In this document: positions 1 to 9,528 of the stretch, piece by piece
Numbering within the stretch: the first letter of the stretch is position 1
Layout of the letters: the number at the start of each line of letters is the position of its first letter
DNA from: an uncultured Nitrosomonas sp.
Lineage (GTDB): Bacteria > Pseudomonadota > Gammaproteobacteria > Burkholderiales > Nitrosomonadaceae
Direction of reading: 5' to 3'
Assembly (NCBI GenBank): GCA_949281375.1
Contig: CASDLT010000020.1
Span: 1 to 59,341 of the forward strand
Length of the DNA: 59,341 nt
Made by a program: the position numbers and the translations under genes
The notes under the pieces: model-generated
Told to the model about the DNA's origin: nothing
Seen by the model: the letters and a program-made list of their open reading frames with translations, nothing else
The model's database searches: none

Positions 1-1
1 C

Positions 2-154
2 ATCGGTTGGGATCCACAGTGGAGTTACATGAAACGCGTCAGCTTCGATATTGGTTACAGCCACATTTTTAAAGGCGATTACTTCGATAAAGTTGCCAGT
101 GGTCTATCAGCAGATACGAATTATGGTTATACCATGGCTACCTTCAAATTCTAG
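2..154 (+). CDS. C-terminal fragment of an alginate-export-type outer-membrane porin
   Basis: About 50 codons run open from the left edge to a TAG at 152-154. The translated tail has the pattern WSYMKRVSFDIGYSHIFKGDY followed by a final strand ending in F-K-F. This matches the last beta-strands of alginate-export (AlgE-like) outer-membrane beta-barrels, which typically have a 'PWKRVSxxxGYSHFFxGDY' segment and end on a terminal phenylalanine recognised by the BAM machinery. Alternating hydrophobic residues fit membrane beta-strands. The rest of the gene lies outside the window, so substrate and operon cannot be judged. Confidence 0.7.
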   Translation: MGWDPQWSYMKRVSFDIGYSHIFKGDYFDKVASGLSADTNYGYTMATFKF

Positions 155-270
155 AATTCAAGAATTTTAAAAAATGTATTTTGTTATCAGCATCAGGAAT
201 TTGTTAGGGTGTAGCGAGTAACCTGTCTTCTCTTGATGCTTAAGAATGTCGATATGTTTGAGAGCGCGAT

Positions 271-1572
271 TCAACCGACCGCTTGACGGTATGTTTTCAA
301 GCATCGTTCGCGGGCATAGGCATGATCAACGATGGGGGCAGGGTAATTCAGGGTGTTAAATTCGCTTACCCAGGTATGGATGTAGTTCAGATTCTTATCG
401 AATTTTTGCGCCTGCATCGCAGGATTGAAAATTCTGAAATAAGGCGTCGCATCCACGCCGCAACCTGCCGCCCATTGCCAGTTGCCGATATTACTTGCCA
501 TGTCGTAATCCAGTAGTTTTTGTGCAAAGTACGCCTCTCCCCAGCGCCAGTCGATCAATAAGTGTTTGCATAGAAAGCTGGCGGTGACCATGCGAACACG
601 GTTGTGCATCCATCCGGTGGCATTCAGTTGCCGCATGCCTGCATCAACCAAAGGGTATCCTGTCGTTCCGTTGCACCAGCGCTGGAATTCGGTTTCGTCA
701 TTGCGCCATTTAATCTGGTCATAGCGTGGCTTGAAGCTGCTGTGCTGCGTATGGGGGAAATGCCACAAAATCTGACTGAAAAAATCCCGCCAGATCAGCT
801 CATTGCAAAAGATATCGCTGTGTTCGAAAGCCAGTCGGGCGATCTGCCGGATACTGACGGTGCCGAAACGCAGATGAGGCCCTACCAGGGATGTGCCTGA
901 CAATGACGGAAAGTCCCGCTGTTTCGCGTAGTTTCGTAGTATTTCCGGATTTAATTGAAAGGCTGGCATTGTGATCGGCGAGCGGATAAAACCGATATCC
1001 GGTAACGATAGATTCGGCAAGTGGGGATCTCTGATCAGATGGTCGAGCTTGAATAACGTTTGGTAAGGTTCGCACGTTGCCGGATTCTGCGCGCTTTTCC
1101 ATTTGCGCATGTAAGGGGTAAATACCACGTAAGGACTGCCATCGTCCTTGGTGATTTCTTTCTTTTCAGCCACGACATGATCTTTATAGCTATTGAATGT
1201 CACTGATCGTGCTTGCAACCAGAGCCTCACATGGTCATCCCGGGCCTGGGTGTCGGGTTCGTAGTCGTGATTGGTAAAAACCGTCCGCACGGGAAATTGT
1301 TGCAGCAGCCGTTCAAAGATTTCCTGTGGTTTGCCGTGATAGAGCGCGACTGAGCTGCCATAGTCCTTCTCGAACGTGGTGCGCAATTTTTGCAATTGAT
1401 CATGAATGAACGTGACGCGAGCGTCATCACGTGGCAGATCGGTTAAAATTGCAGGGTCGAAAATGAAAATCGGCAGAACTGGCACGCCTGAAGCCAGTGC
1501 ATGGGAAAGTCCCGCATTGTCTTCTAGGCGCAGATCGCGCCTGAACCAGAAAATTGCTATTGATGCCGTCAT
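271..1572 (-). CDS. phrB: Deoxyribodipyrimidine photo-lyase (CPD photolyase, class I)
   Basis: Light-driven repair of cyclobutane pyrimidine dimers in DNA. The N-terminal alpha/beta domain opens with WFRRDLRLEDN (about residues 9-19) and would bind the antenna pigment. The C-terminal helical FAD domain shows ELIWRDFF (about 258-265), TGYPLVDAGMRQL (about 304-316), WMHNRVRM (about 321-328) and NIGNWQWAAGCGVD, the usual flavin- and DNA-binding motifs including conserved tryptophans. A TTG three codons upstream (1581) is also in frame, but the ATG at 1572 is the more ordinary start and gives 433 residues, slightly shorter than the 472-residue E. coli enzyme. The epimerase gene ends 19 bases upstream, so the two are probably cotranscribed. 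Confidence 0.95.
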   Translation of the reverse strand: MTASIAIFWFRRDLRLEDNAGLSHALASGVPVLPIFIFDPAILTDLPRDDARVTFIHDQLQKLRTTFEKDYGSSVALYHGKPQEIFERLLQQFPVRTVFTNHDYEPDTQARDDHVRLWLQARSVTFNSYKDHVVAEKKEITKDDGSPYVVFTPYMRKWKSAQNPATCEPYQTLFKLDHLIRDPHLPNLSLPDIGFIRSPITMPAFQLNPEILRNYAKQRDFPSLSGTSLVGPHLRFGTVSIRQIARLAFEHSDIFCNELIWRDFFSQILWHFPHTQHSSFKPRYDQIKWRNDETEFQRWCNGTTGYPLVDAGMRQLNATGWMHNRVRMVTASFLCKHLLIDWRWGEAYFAQKLLDYDMASNIGNWQWAAGCGVDATPYFRIFNPAMQAQKFDKNLNYIHTWVSEFNTLNYPAPIVDHAYARERCLKTYRQAVG

Positions 1573-1591
1573 GACGCCCAATCAACCAGGC

Positions 1592-2500
1592 TCATTGCCT
1601 TGCCACAATTTCCTGCAAGGCCGAGGGTAGATCATCGAAGGCAAACCGGAATCCCAGTTCTTCCACCAACCGTTTCGATGCGATGCAGTAACTATTCAAT
1701 GCCAATGCTGCGGCTTCTCCTAACGCCAATCTCAGCATCGCTTCGGGAACTGGAAGCAGAGCAGGGCGGTGCAGTGCTTTGCCCAGCACTGTTGCAAATT
1801 CCCGATAACGTATCGGATGGGGTGCTACCGCATTGATGGGGCCGTGATAGCGGGTATCCACAGCGGCATTGGAGAATATTGATACCAAGTCGTCGATATG
1901 AATCCATGGCAACCATTGTTGACCATTACCAACCGGTCCGCCGAGTCCCAATTTGAATATCGGCAACAGTTTCTGCAGCATGCCGCCCCGGCCCAATACC
2001 ACGCCGGTGCGTATGCTGACCCGGCGGACGCTGTTGTGTTCGATCATCGACGCTTCTTTTTCCCAATCCTGGCAGATGGTCTGCATGAAGCTAGGCTGAG
2101 AATTCATGACATAAGATTCATCATACCGGTCATCAGTGTCGCCGGGATAAATGCCAATGGCGGAACCGCACACGAAAGTCTGCAAACTCGCCGGCGCAGC
2201 AGCTACCAGTTTGCGCGTGCTGATGATGCGCGATTCATAGATCTCGCGTTTGCGATCGACTGTCCAACGGCCTTCGCCCAAATTCTCTCCCATTAGATGA
2301 ATGATGGCGTGACAATCGTGCAAGACTTCGTCAGGCACGTCCTGTCGAGCGTAATCCCAGCTCCAAGCGGGCACATTCAGCTCTTTGCCAGCGCGAATAC
2401 CGTCGCGGCTGAGCACTTTGATGGAATGATGATCGCGCTGCAGGCGCTGCAGCAGATGACGTCCGATAAATCCGGTCGCACCCGTGATGACGACATTCAT
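1592..2500 (-). CDS. TIGR01777-type NAD(P)-binding epimerase (YfcH family)
   Basis: A 302-residue extended short-chain dehydrogenase. The Rossmann fingerprint GATGFIGRHL lies at residues 7-16. The body has the family's HLMGENLGEGRW segment, the VCGSAIGIYP motif (this family's substitute for the YxxxK region), RTGVVLGRGGGML-like sequence (here RTGVVLGRGGML) and LPWIHIDDLV. The C-terminus contains the DUF1731-type region around HPIRYREFATVLGKALHRPA. The physiological substrate of YfcH-type epimerases is not settled. It lies directly upstream of the photolyase on the same strand, and this pairing with a light-repair gene recurs in other proteobacteria, although its meaning is unclear. Confidence 0.9.
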   Translation of the reverse strand: MNVVITGATGFIGRHLLQRLQRDHHSIKVLSRDGIRAGKELNVPAWSWDYARQDVPDEVLHDCHAIIHLMGENLGEGRWTVDRKREIYESRIISTRKLVAAAPASLQTFVCGSAIGIYPGDTDDRYDESYVMNSQPSFMQTICQDWEKEASMIEHNSVRRVSIRTGVVLGRGGMLQKLLPIFKLGLGGPVGNGQQWLPWIHIDDLVSIFSNAAVDTRYHGPINAVAPHPIRYREFATVLGKALHRPALLPVPEAMLRLALGEAAALALNSYCIASKRLVEELGFRFAFDDLPSALQEIVARQ

Positions 2501-2563
2501 AATGAGTTACTCATGGGCTAAAAATACATTCTGCAGAGTACACGTAATTATGGCTCCTTTGTG

Positions 2564-2577
2564 TCCTGAATTCAGGA
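2564..2577. promoter_or_regulatory. Perfect 14-base palindrome between divergent genes
   Basis: TCCTGAATTCAGGA is a perfect dyad in the 179-base gap between the minus-strand epimerase gene and the plus-strand surface-protein pseudogene. Such a site could be an operator for a dimeric repressor. No matching regulator is encoded nearby and no promoter hexamers are obvious around it, so this is only a structural observation. Confidence 0.25.
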
Positions 2578-2679
2578 TTTCAAGAATAGCCGAGAGAAAA
2601 TCTTTCTTATCGGGTTCAATAATTCCTACAGAGATTCGATAGTAGCACATCGTTTGCCATTTTTTTGAACGGAATTCCG

Positions 2680-5399
2680 ATGCCGCAGAATCTTAATCAT
2701 GTCGTACAACAAATTGTCGTGCTTGCTACAGGCGCACCTGCGTCTGTGCAGGTGCGTGATGAAATTACTCATTTATACGCCCAAACAGGCGATTGGCAAG
2801 CTGTCGCGACGATGCTCGACAGTTATATGCAGGCGCAATTGCCTTTGGCGCAGCACGGCGTTAGTTCATTGGTGCAAGCGCTTGCATGGAATGGCCTGGG
2901 ATTAAGGCTTTGGGATCATGAAGCCGAGCAGATGACTCACGATTTAACGGGTCGGGGTATTTCCAGTTGGATGGCTTTGTTTGCACTTGCAATCGATGAA
3001 CTGAACGGCGAATTTAAACAGACTCTGGACCAGCGGGCCACGGCTGCGGAGAAATTTACGCAGTTACTGGGAGATTACAGCAAAGATCAGGATTACCGGG
3101 AATTTTCAATCTTTCCTGCTGCGGCACGTGAATGGCTGCAAGGGATTGGACAATCGCGAGCTTCGTTTGAAGCAGCGCAGTCCAGTAGCGCCGAGTTGAT
3201 TAATCACTTTAACGGAGGTGTAGCGTCTGGAACGGTTATGAATGGATATATCCGCGGCGCGACGGTTTTTATCGATGTTAACGAAAATAACATTTTTGAT
3301 GGTAATGAATCCAGCATCATCTCGGATGGAGATGGTAAATTTTTGATGACAGGAAATAATTTTCCATCTGGTCAGTATATTGCGACGGGAGGAGTGGATG
3401 TAATAATTGGAGAACTATTTGCTGGTTCTCTGAGGGTGCCCGAAGGCGCTTTGGTACTGACGCCGTTAACCACCATGACTCGTTGGATGCTGCATCATGG
3501 CCTGGCACAGACCCTGGAGCAAGCCGAGGAATGGCTTTTTAATGTGCTTGAATTGCCGCGCGTTGATTTATCGGTATTTGATCCAATTGCCAGCGTATTG
3601 AATGGTGAAAACCGGGATCAAAATATCACTGCCAAGAACTGCAGGCAGCCAGCGTGCAGGTCGCCAATGTAGTGGCGGTTACGCGCGCATTACTAGAAGA
3701 ATCTGTACCCAGGCACTTTCGGGTTGAGCAATTCGCGTTGAAGTCATTGATTGACCGTCTTGTGGATTCAGCACAGGCAAATCAATGGCTGGACTTGAGC
3801 GATCAGCGCACACTCGCTGCGATCATCAGGGATACGGCTGGCCTGATGGGGCTCTTGAATGAGAATAGTCCGCCGGAGCACCAGCATGTCCATACTTTGA
3901 CGAGTCAAGCAGCCGAGCTGTTGCATTAATTAAATACGCTGATACAGCAATCGACCCTTCAGTTCGAGCGTGGCAAAATCTCATCAGTAGTTACTGCGCT
4001 ATCGGATATCGCCAAAGTGCAGACTGTGATACAGGCCGGTGTTGCGCCGACAATCAACGAGAATGTTTCCCATGGTCATTTAAATGACGTCATCAATCTA
4101 TTCACTGGTCAGAACGTGATGGCCGTGCTCGATACGATAGACGCCGGTTTTCTAAATAGCCAGACAGCCGTCAACGATGGATCGGCATTGACCAATCGCG
4201 CTGCATCGGCATCAACCGGACATAAGCATGCGCCCCAGGCACATGCCGAATTCTTTCTCGATTTCGACGGTACGGATGAGTATGTTCACATCGGCAATAA
4301 TTCCAACCTCAAAATGACGTCGGCGATGACGATGAAAGCCTGGATCAAACCCGATAGTTCGAACAATGCGATCCAGATTATTATCAACAAAGAAGGCGAG
4401 TATGAAGTTGGCTTGTTTCCCGATGGCACGATCCGCTGGGCGTTCAAGAATACCAATCCGGGCTGGGATTGGCACGATACGACTTATGTCGTTGCCGTCG
4501 ATGAATGGGTACATATTGCGGTTTCCTATGACAATGGGGTGGTCAAGACTTAGGTTGATGGCGCATTGGTGGATACCTATTCGAGAGCTGGATTAATCGC
4601 AGATGCCCATTCTTCGCTCGATGATTTACGGATCGGAGGCCGCTCCAATGCACCACCCGGCAAGTATTTCGATGGTGCTATCGCTGAAGTCCGGATTTGG
4701 AAAATTGCAAGAACTGCCACCGAAATTCTTGCGAACCATGATCAGCATTTATCGGGTTCCGAAGCAGGGCTGGCAGGGTATTGGTGAATGAACGAAGGCA
4801 GTGAGTCATTAATCGATGATCTTTTAGCATTGAATAATGATGGGGCATTAGGCGGTGGAATGTCAGCGCAGGATCCCGAATGGAAAGGATTCTACAGCGT
4901 AAGGGAAGATGGAATGTTGAGAGCGCCTGCTGTTCCGGGTGTGCTGAACAGTGATTCCAATGATGCGGGGCATCCTCTGGCGGCTCATTTGGTTTCTGAT
5001 GTGAAACGCGGTCTGTTGACCTTGACTGCTGATGGTTCTTTCAGCTATATCCCGGATGCAGATTTTTCCGGAACCGATCATTTCAGGTATAAGGCTCATG
5101 ATGGCGTTAGAAAAGGAAATTCGATTACCGTCACCATCGAAGTCAGCAATGTCAATGATCTGCCGGTGATTGCTTCGAATGGCGGCGGCCCCGCCGCCAG
5201 CTTGTCCATTAACGAAAATTCAACGCTGACGGGTACGATCGCAGCAACGGATGCTGATATTGCCGCCGTGCTGAGCTATAGTATCAATGGCGGGAATGAT
5301 CAAGCTCGGTTCGATAGGTTCAACCGGCTCTTGCTTCGCAACAGATTTCACAATGCAGGGAAAATTTCTCTAGGACGTACGCTTCCCATGACCTTGTGA
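2680..5399 (+). pseudogene. Decayed gene for a large LamG/cadherin-type surface protein
   Basis: The reading frame starts at ATG 2680 (GGA six bases before it) and runs to about 3635. There a one-base loss, probably in a run of A inside 'gccaagaac', moves it to the next frame. That frame then carries three stops: TAA at 3927, TAG at 4551 and TGA at 4785. Coding sense continues across each stop. Segments in order are an N-terminal helical region, a DVNENNIFDGNES region with Ca-binding character, a LamG/concanavalin-like domain starting near FFLDFDGTDEYVHIGN and interrupted by the TAG, and a VCBS/cadherin-type repeat (SYIPDADFSGTDHFRYKAHDG, then VNDLPV and LSINENSTLTGTIAATDAD). A further frame slip is likely near 5310, after which the similarity ends. 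The 3' end overlaps convergent zapE. This would have been a very long secreted adhesin and no intact version is in the window. Confidence 0.85.
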
Positions 5400-6569
5400 C
5401 AGATACGTTTCCGATTGCATTTCCGTCAAGCGTGAGATCGTACGTTCAAATTCAAACTGCACGTCTCCTCCCGCATACAATGATTGAAGTGGAACTGCGG
5501 CTGAACAAAGGAATTTGACGTTATGTTCGTAAAAGGCATCGATCAGGTTGATGAAGCGTTTGGCTTCATCGTTGTTGTCGGAAGTGAATTGCTGAATGGC
5601 CACCATAATGACAGTATGGTAAGTCCGGGCGATGGCAAGATAATCGGCAGTTCCCAATGGATTCGCACACAGCCGTTTGAACGAGAATACCGCGACGCCG
5701 CGTGCGGATTTGGGCACAAACAGCGTACGACCGTGAACGTGTAATTCTTCGCTGGGCACTTTGGCGCGGTCGGCGATACTGCGATCAGTCAAGCGAAAAA
5801 AGGTCGCTGAGAGTTGCTGGGTGGTTTCTTCATTCACAGGAAAATAATAGGTTTGCGCGCCTTTCAGACGGGTATAGCGATAATCGACCGGGCCTTGCAG
5901 CGGAATAATCTCCAGCCTGTGTTTGATCTGCTCGATGAAAGGCAGAAAACGGTGCCGGTTGAGGCCGTGTTCATACAGATCATCAGGCCGCCGGTTCGAG
6001 GTTGCCACCAGAATCACACCGAGAGCGAACAGTTCATTGAAAAGCCGGGTGATCACCATGGCATCAGCAATGTCAGTAACTTGCAATTCGTCAAAACATA
6101 ACAACGTTGCTTGACTGCTGATCTGTTTCGCGATGATCGGGATGGGATCACCGCGAGCATCCACGTGACGCGGTTTGGATTGTCGTGCAGTGATATCATG
6201 CCAATCCTTGAGCCGGGCATGAATGTCCAGCATGAATTCATGAAAATGGATGCGCTGTTTGGCAGCGATCGGCGCAACCGAATAAAACAGATCCATCAGC
6301 ATGGACTTGCCACGTCCCACGCCGCCGTATAAGTAAATACCCTTGGGTACATCAGAGCCGTTTTCTGAAGAACGAGCCAGTGTCGAAATCCAGCGGAACA
6401 GCAAATTTCGCTCTCGGTTGCTGGCAGGAACATAATCAGTCATTTCGCGATGAAGCCGCTCCAATGCAGCAACAGCCCGAGCCTGATCAGCGTCAGCGGT
6501 CAGTTCTCCTGCCTCAATCAATGCGTGGTACTCAGTATCTGGACTGGCTATCTGCACAGGTTGGATCAT
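5370..6569 (-). CDS. zapE: Cell division protein ZapE (AFG1-like ATPase)
   Basis: A 399-residue P-loop ATPase of the AFG1/ZapE family, which associates with the FtsZ ring and is needed for division under stress in E. coli. Walker A is YGGVGRGKS (about 81-89). It is followed by the family motif HFHEFMLDIHARL, the Walker B stretch LLCFDELQVTDIADAMI-like (here LCFDELQVTDIADAM), and ILVATSNRRPDDLYEHGLNRHRFLPFI. The C-terminal ARVAVFSF-like block (GVAVFSFKRLCANPLGTADY) is also typical. Length agrees with the family. The ATG lies 6 bases beyond the end of ampG, so xthA, ampG and zapE form one minus-strand cluster. Its 3' end overlaps the tail of the neighbouring pseudogene by about 30 bases. Confidence 0.95.
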   Translation of the reverse strand: MIQPVQIASPDTEYHALIEAGELTADADQARAVAALERLHREMTDYVPASNRERNLLFRWISTLARSSENGSDVPKGIYLYGGVGRGKSMLMDLFYSVAPIAAKQRIHFHEFMLDIHARLKDWHDITARQSKPRHVDARGDPIPIIAKQISSQATLLCFDELQVTDIADAMVITRLFNELFALGVILVATSNRRPDDLYEHGLNRHRFLPFIEQIKHRLEIIPLQGPVDYRYTRLKGAQTYYFPVNEETTQQLSATFFRLTDRSIADRAKVPSEELHVHGRTLFVPKSARGVAVFSFKRLCANPLGTADYLAIARTYHTVIMVAIQQFTSDNNDEAKRFINLIDAFYEHNVKFLCSAAVPLQSLYAGGDVQFEFERTISRLTEMQSETYLSQGHGKRTS

Positions 6570-6575
6570 GCGTAA

Positions 6576-7958
6576 TCATCGTTCTTGATGAGATGAACTG
6601 TCAAATTTTGCGTGACCGGCCAGCCACACCAATATGAGTACTGGCAATCCCATCAGCGCTGTGGTGATAAAGAAATTCTCATAGCCATACGCATCGACAA
6701 ATTGACCGCTGAAGCCGGCAATGAATTTGGGCAAAAGTAACATGACCGAACTGAATAACGCATATTGCGTGGCGGAATAAGCGGAATTGGTCAGGCCGGA
6801 CAAATAAGCGATAAATGCACTCGAGGCAATGCCGGCAGAGAGATTGTCGGCCGAAATCGTAAATATCAATCCATTGACATCATGGCCGCGGCCCGCCAGC
6901 CATACGAATAACAGATTGGTCAGCGCAGAAAGCACAGCGCCAAGAAATAGTGTGCGCATGATGCCGAATTTCAGCGTCAACAAGCCGCCGATGGCGGCGC
7001 CGGCAATCGTCATCAGCACACCGTACACTTTGGAAATGGCGGCAACTTCATCCTTGCTGTAGCCCATATCGACATAAAAAGGATTACTCATGACACCCAT
7101 CACGACATCGGAGATGCGATAGAGCGCAATCAATGCGAGAATCAGCAGCGCTTGCCGTTGATGACGCTGAATGAAATCCCGGAAAGGTGCGATCAATGCG
7201 CCATAGAGCCAGATCAGCAGATTTCGGATGCGCGGATGAAGACGCCAGCCTGCAATGGCTTGTTGCGCGATCGACTCGTTGTCGGTGATCAGGCGGCTGT
7301 AGGGCACGTCGGGTTCACGGATGATCAGCGTCGTGACGATGCCTACTGCCATGCTGCAGGCCATCACGAGATAGGCGAAGCGCCACGGCGCGTGTTCATA
7401 GGTTGCTGTTGAAACATCAACGGCGGCGGCTATCCATAAAACACCCGCGGATGCGAGGATCATGGCAATACGATAACCTGCTTGATACGTGGCGGCCATC
7501 GCTCCCTGCAATTCTAGTGCGACCGCCTCGATGCGATAGGCGTCCAGCGCGATGTCCTGTGTGGCCGAAGCAAACGCCACCGCGAGCGCAAAAAATACCA
7601 GCTGCGCCAGATCCAGGATGGGATCCGTCAATGCCATCCCGACCAGTGCAGCGGTGATGATCATCTGTGATAAAAATAGCCACGCCCGGCGGCGTCCAAG
7701 CCAGCGGGTCAGAAATGGCAGCTGCAACCGGTCGACCAGTGGCGACCAGAGCCATTTGACGCTATATGCCAAGCCGATCCAACTCAGATGACCAATCGTC
7801 GTGCGATCAATGCCCGCTTCGCGCAACCAGAACGACAGCGTTCCCAGGATCAGCAACAAAGGTAATCCGGCCGAGAAACCGAGCGATAGCATGCCAAGGA
7901 CGCGCGGATGGGTGTAGATGCGCATTGCATGAACCCAACTGAGCAGGCGAGATGTCAT
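6576..7958 (-). CDS. ampG: Muropeptide permease AmpG (MFS transporter)
   Basis: A 460-residue inner-membrane transporter of the major facilitator superfamily with about 12-14 hydrophobic helices. AmpG imports GlcNAc-anhydro-MurNAc muropeptides from the periplasm for cell-wall recycling. The start [20 protein letters not shown] leads into LGFSAGLPLLLILGTLSFWLREAG, which is characteristic of AmpG. The loop SPLVDRLQLPFLTRWLGRRRAW is the MFS signature region, and the ATQDIALDAYRIE segment of helix 4 is the strongest family signature. The start codon overlaps the xthA stop by four bases (ATGA), which implies translational coupling. No ampC or ampR is visible. Confidence 0.93.
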   Translation of the reverse strand: MTSRLLSWVHAMRIYTHPRVLGMLSLGFSAGLPLLLILGTLSFWLREAGIDRTTIGHLSWIGLAYSVKWLWSPLVDRLQLPFLTRWLGRRRAWLFLSQMIITAALVGMALTDPILDLAQLVFFALAVAFASATQDIALDAYRIEAVALELQGAMAATYQAGYRIAMILASAGVLWIAAAVDVSTATYEHAPWRFAYLVMACSMAVGIVTTLIIREPDVPYSRLITDNESIAQQAIAGWRLHPRIRNLLIWLYGALIAPFRDFIQRHQRQALLILALIALYRISDVVMGVMSNPFYVDMGYSKDEVAAISKVYGVLMTIAGAAIGGLLTLKFGIMRTLFLGAVLSALTNLLFVWLAGRGHDVNGLIFTISADNLSAGIASSAFIAYLSGLTNSAYSATQYALFSSVMLLLPKFIAGFSGQFVDAYGYENFFITTALMGLPVLILVWLAGHAKFDSSSHQER

Positions 7959-8728
7959 AGGGGATAATCGTAATTGATCAGCAATGGAGCATGATCGGAG
8001 AAACGTTCGGCTTTATAGATCGAGGCACTGCGCGCCAGGTTTGCAATGATGGGAGTAGCCAGTTGATAATCGATCCGCCATCCGACATTTTTTGCCCAGG
8101 CTTGCCCGCGGTTCGACCACCAGGTGTATTGATCGGGTTCTGAATTCAATTGCCGGAATACATCGACAAAACCAATGTCGTCGAACACAGCGGAGAGCCA
8201 GGCGCGTTCCTCCGGCAGAAACCCTGAATTCTTCTGATTGGAGCGCCAATTCTTCAGATCAATTTCCTTGTGTGCAATGTTCCAGTCTCCGCATAAGATG
8301 ATCTCCCGGCCGCTGGCTATCAGGTTTTTTAGAATGGGATAGAATTTTTCCATAAAAAAGAACTTGGCGGTTTGCCGGTGTTCACCGCTGGATCCCGACG
8401 GCAAGTAAAGGGAAATGACGCTCAGATTGCCGTAATCCGCTTGAATGAAGCGACCTTCCGCATCGATGTCCGTTATACCGATGCCTTCTATGATCTTGTC
8501 CGGCTCTTTGCGTGAATACAATCCGACACCGCTATAGCCTTTTTTTACTGCGCAATGGAAATATCCGTGGAAGTGATCGGGCTTCAGCATGTCCGGAGAA
8601 AAGTCGCCTGGCTGAGCTTTTAATTCCTGCACACAGACAATGTCAGCCGATTGTGCCGCGAGCCATGCAAAGAAACCTTTTTTAGCGGCGGCGCGGATGC
8701 CGTTCAGGTTAAGCGTTATAATTTGCAT
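7955..8728 (-). CDS. xthA: Exodeoxyribonuclease III (AP endonuclease)
   Basis: A 257-residue Mg-dependent AP endonuclease/3'-exonuclease of base-excision repair. Active-site blocks visible in order are LNLNGIRAA (Asn), VQELKAQ (metal-binding Glu), [23 protein letters not shown] (Asp/Asn pair), WRIDYQLAT and the final [12 protein letters not shown] (Asp-His dyad). Length and motif order match bacterial ExoIII. It is the first gene of the xthA-ampG-zapE cluster. Its ATG lies only 21 bases from the divergent pyrE start, so the promoters of the two genes must overlap each other or the opposite coding sequence. Confidence 0.96.
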   Translation of the reverse strand: MQIITLNLNGIRAAAKKGFFAWLAAQSADIVCVQELKAQPGDFSPDMLKPDHFHGYFHCAVKKGYSGVGLYSRKEPDKIIEGIGITDIDAEGRFIQADYGNLSVISLYLPSGSSGEHRQTAKFFFMEKFYPILKNLIASGREIILCGDWNIAHKEIDLKNWRSNQKNSGFLPEERAWLSAVFDDIGFVDVFRQLNSEPDQYTWWSNRGQAWAKNVGWRIDYQLATPIIANLARSASIYKAERFSDHAPLLINYDYPL

Positions 8729-8749
8729 ATTTTTTCAGGATTAATCACA

Positions 8750-9394
8750 GTGGTGTCCGATTTCCGACAAGCTTTCATTCAGTTCGCCATCGAGCGCAAG
8801 GTATTGCGTTTTGGTGAATTCAAAACCAAAGCGGGGCGCATGTCGCCCTATTTCTTCAATGCAGGTTTATTCAACGATGGCGAGTCATTGCACAAATTGG
8901 GCCAATTTTACGCCAAAGCCATCAACGCTGCAGGGTTTCCGTTTGATATGCTGTTCGGCCCTGCGTACAAAGGCATTCCTTTGGTCAGCGCCATTGTGAT
9001 CGCGCTGGCGGAGACAGGACGGAACTATCCTTTCTGCTTTAACCGCAAGGAAGCGAAGGATCACGGTGAAGGCGGCTTGCTAGTGGGTGCACCCATGCAA
9101 GGTCAGGTATTGATCGTCGATGACGTCATTTCTGCAGGCACTTCAGTGCGGGAGTCCGTCGCTTTGATCAAAGCCGCTGGCGCAATGCCGGGCGGAGTCG
9201 TCATTGCGGTCGACCGCATGGAACGTGGCACTGGTCAGCTATCGGCCGTACAGGAAGTGCAACAACTTTATGGGATGACCGTGGCTTCCATTATCAATCT
9301 CGATGACCTGATCGAGTATTTGCTTAATCATCAGGATCTTGCGAAGCATTTGCACGCAGTGCAGCGATATCGCGAACAGTATGGGGTAAGTTGA
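8750..9394 (+). CDS. pyrE: Orotate phosphoribosyltransferase
   Basis: Transfers phosphoribose from PRPP to orotate in UMP synthesis. The protein begins at one of two adjacent GTG codons (8750 or 8753). AGGA at 8737-8740 sits about nine bases before the first, and the sequence then aligns with E. coli PyrE (QFIEFALxxxVLKFGEF pattern, here [14 protein letters not shown]). Family motifs are [37 protein letters not shown] and the PRPP-binding loop [13 protein letters not shown]. The resulting 214 residues match the family length of about 213. An in-frame extension back to 8651 would run inside xthA and is not homologous. The gene is divergent from xthA. Confidence 0.96.
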   Translation: MVSDFRQAFIQFAIERKVLRFGEFKTKAGRMSPYFFNAGLFNDGESLHKLGQFYAKAINAAGFPFDMLFGPAYKGIPLVSAIVIALAETGRNYPFCFNRKEAKDHGEGGLLVGAPMQGQVLIVDDVISAGTSVRESVALIKAAGAMPGGVVIAVDRMERGTGQLSAVQEVQQLYGMTVASIINLDDLIEYLLNHQDLAKHLHAVQRYREQYGVS

Positions 9395-9528
9395 GCGAGG
9401 TAACGGGAAACACTGATGAATTCGTTGCACGATCAAATCGTGTCGTTGCGCAGTACACGCTTTAACCCATCGTTCCGATAGATCGCGGTTGCTGCGTACA
9501 ATGCGAATTAGCCAGTATTTTCCTGGTT

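Noticed and set aside
2680..5399. Stop-codon reassignment or programmed frameshifting in the broken surface-protein gene
   Set aside because: All three stop types occur in the frame and neighbouring genes use normal stops, so decay is the simpler explanation.
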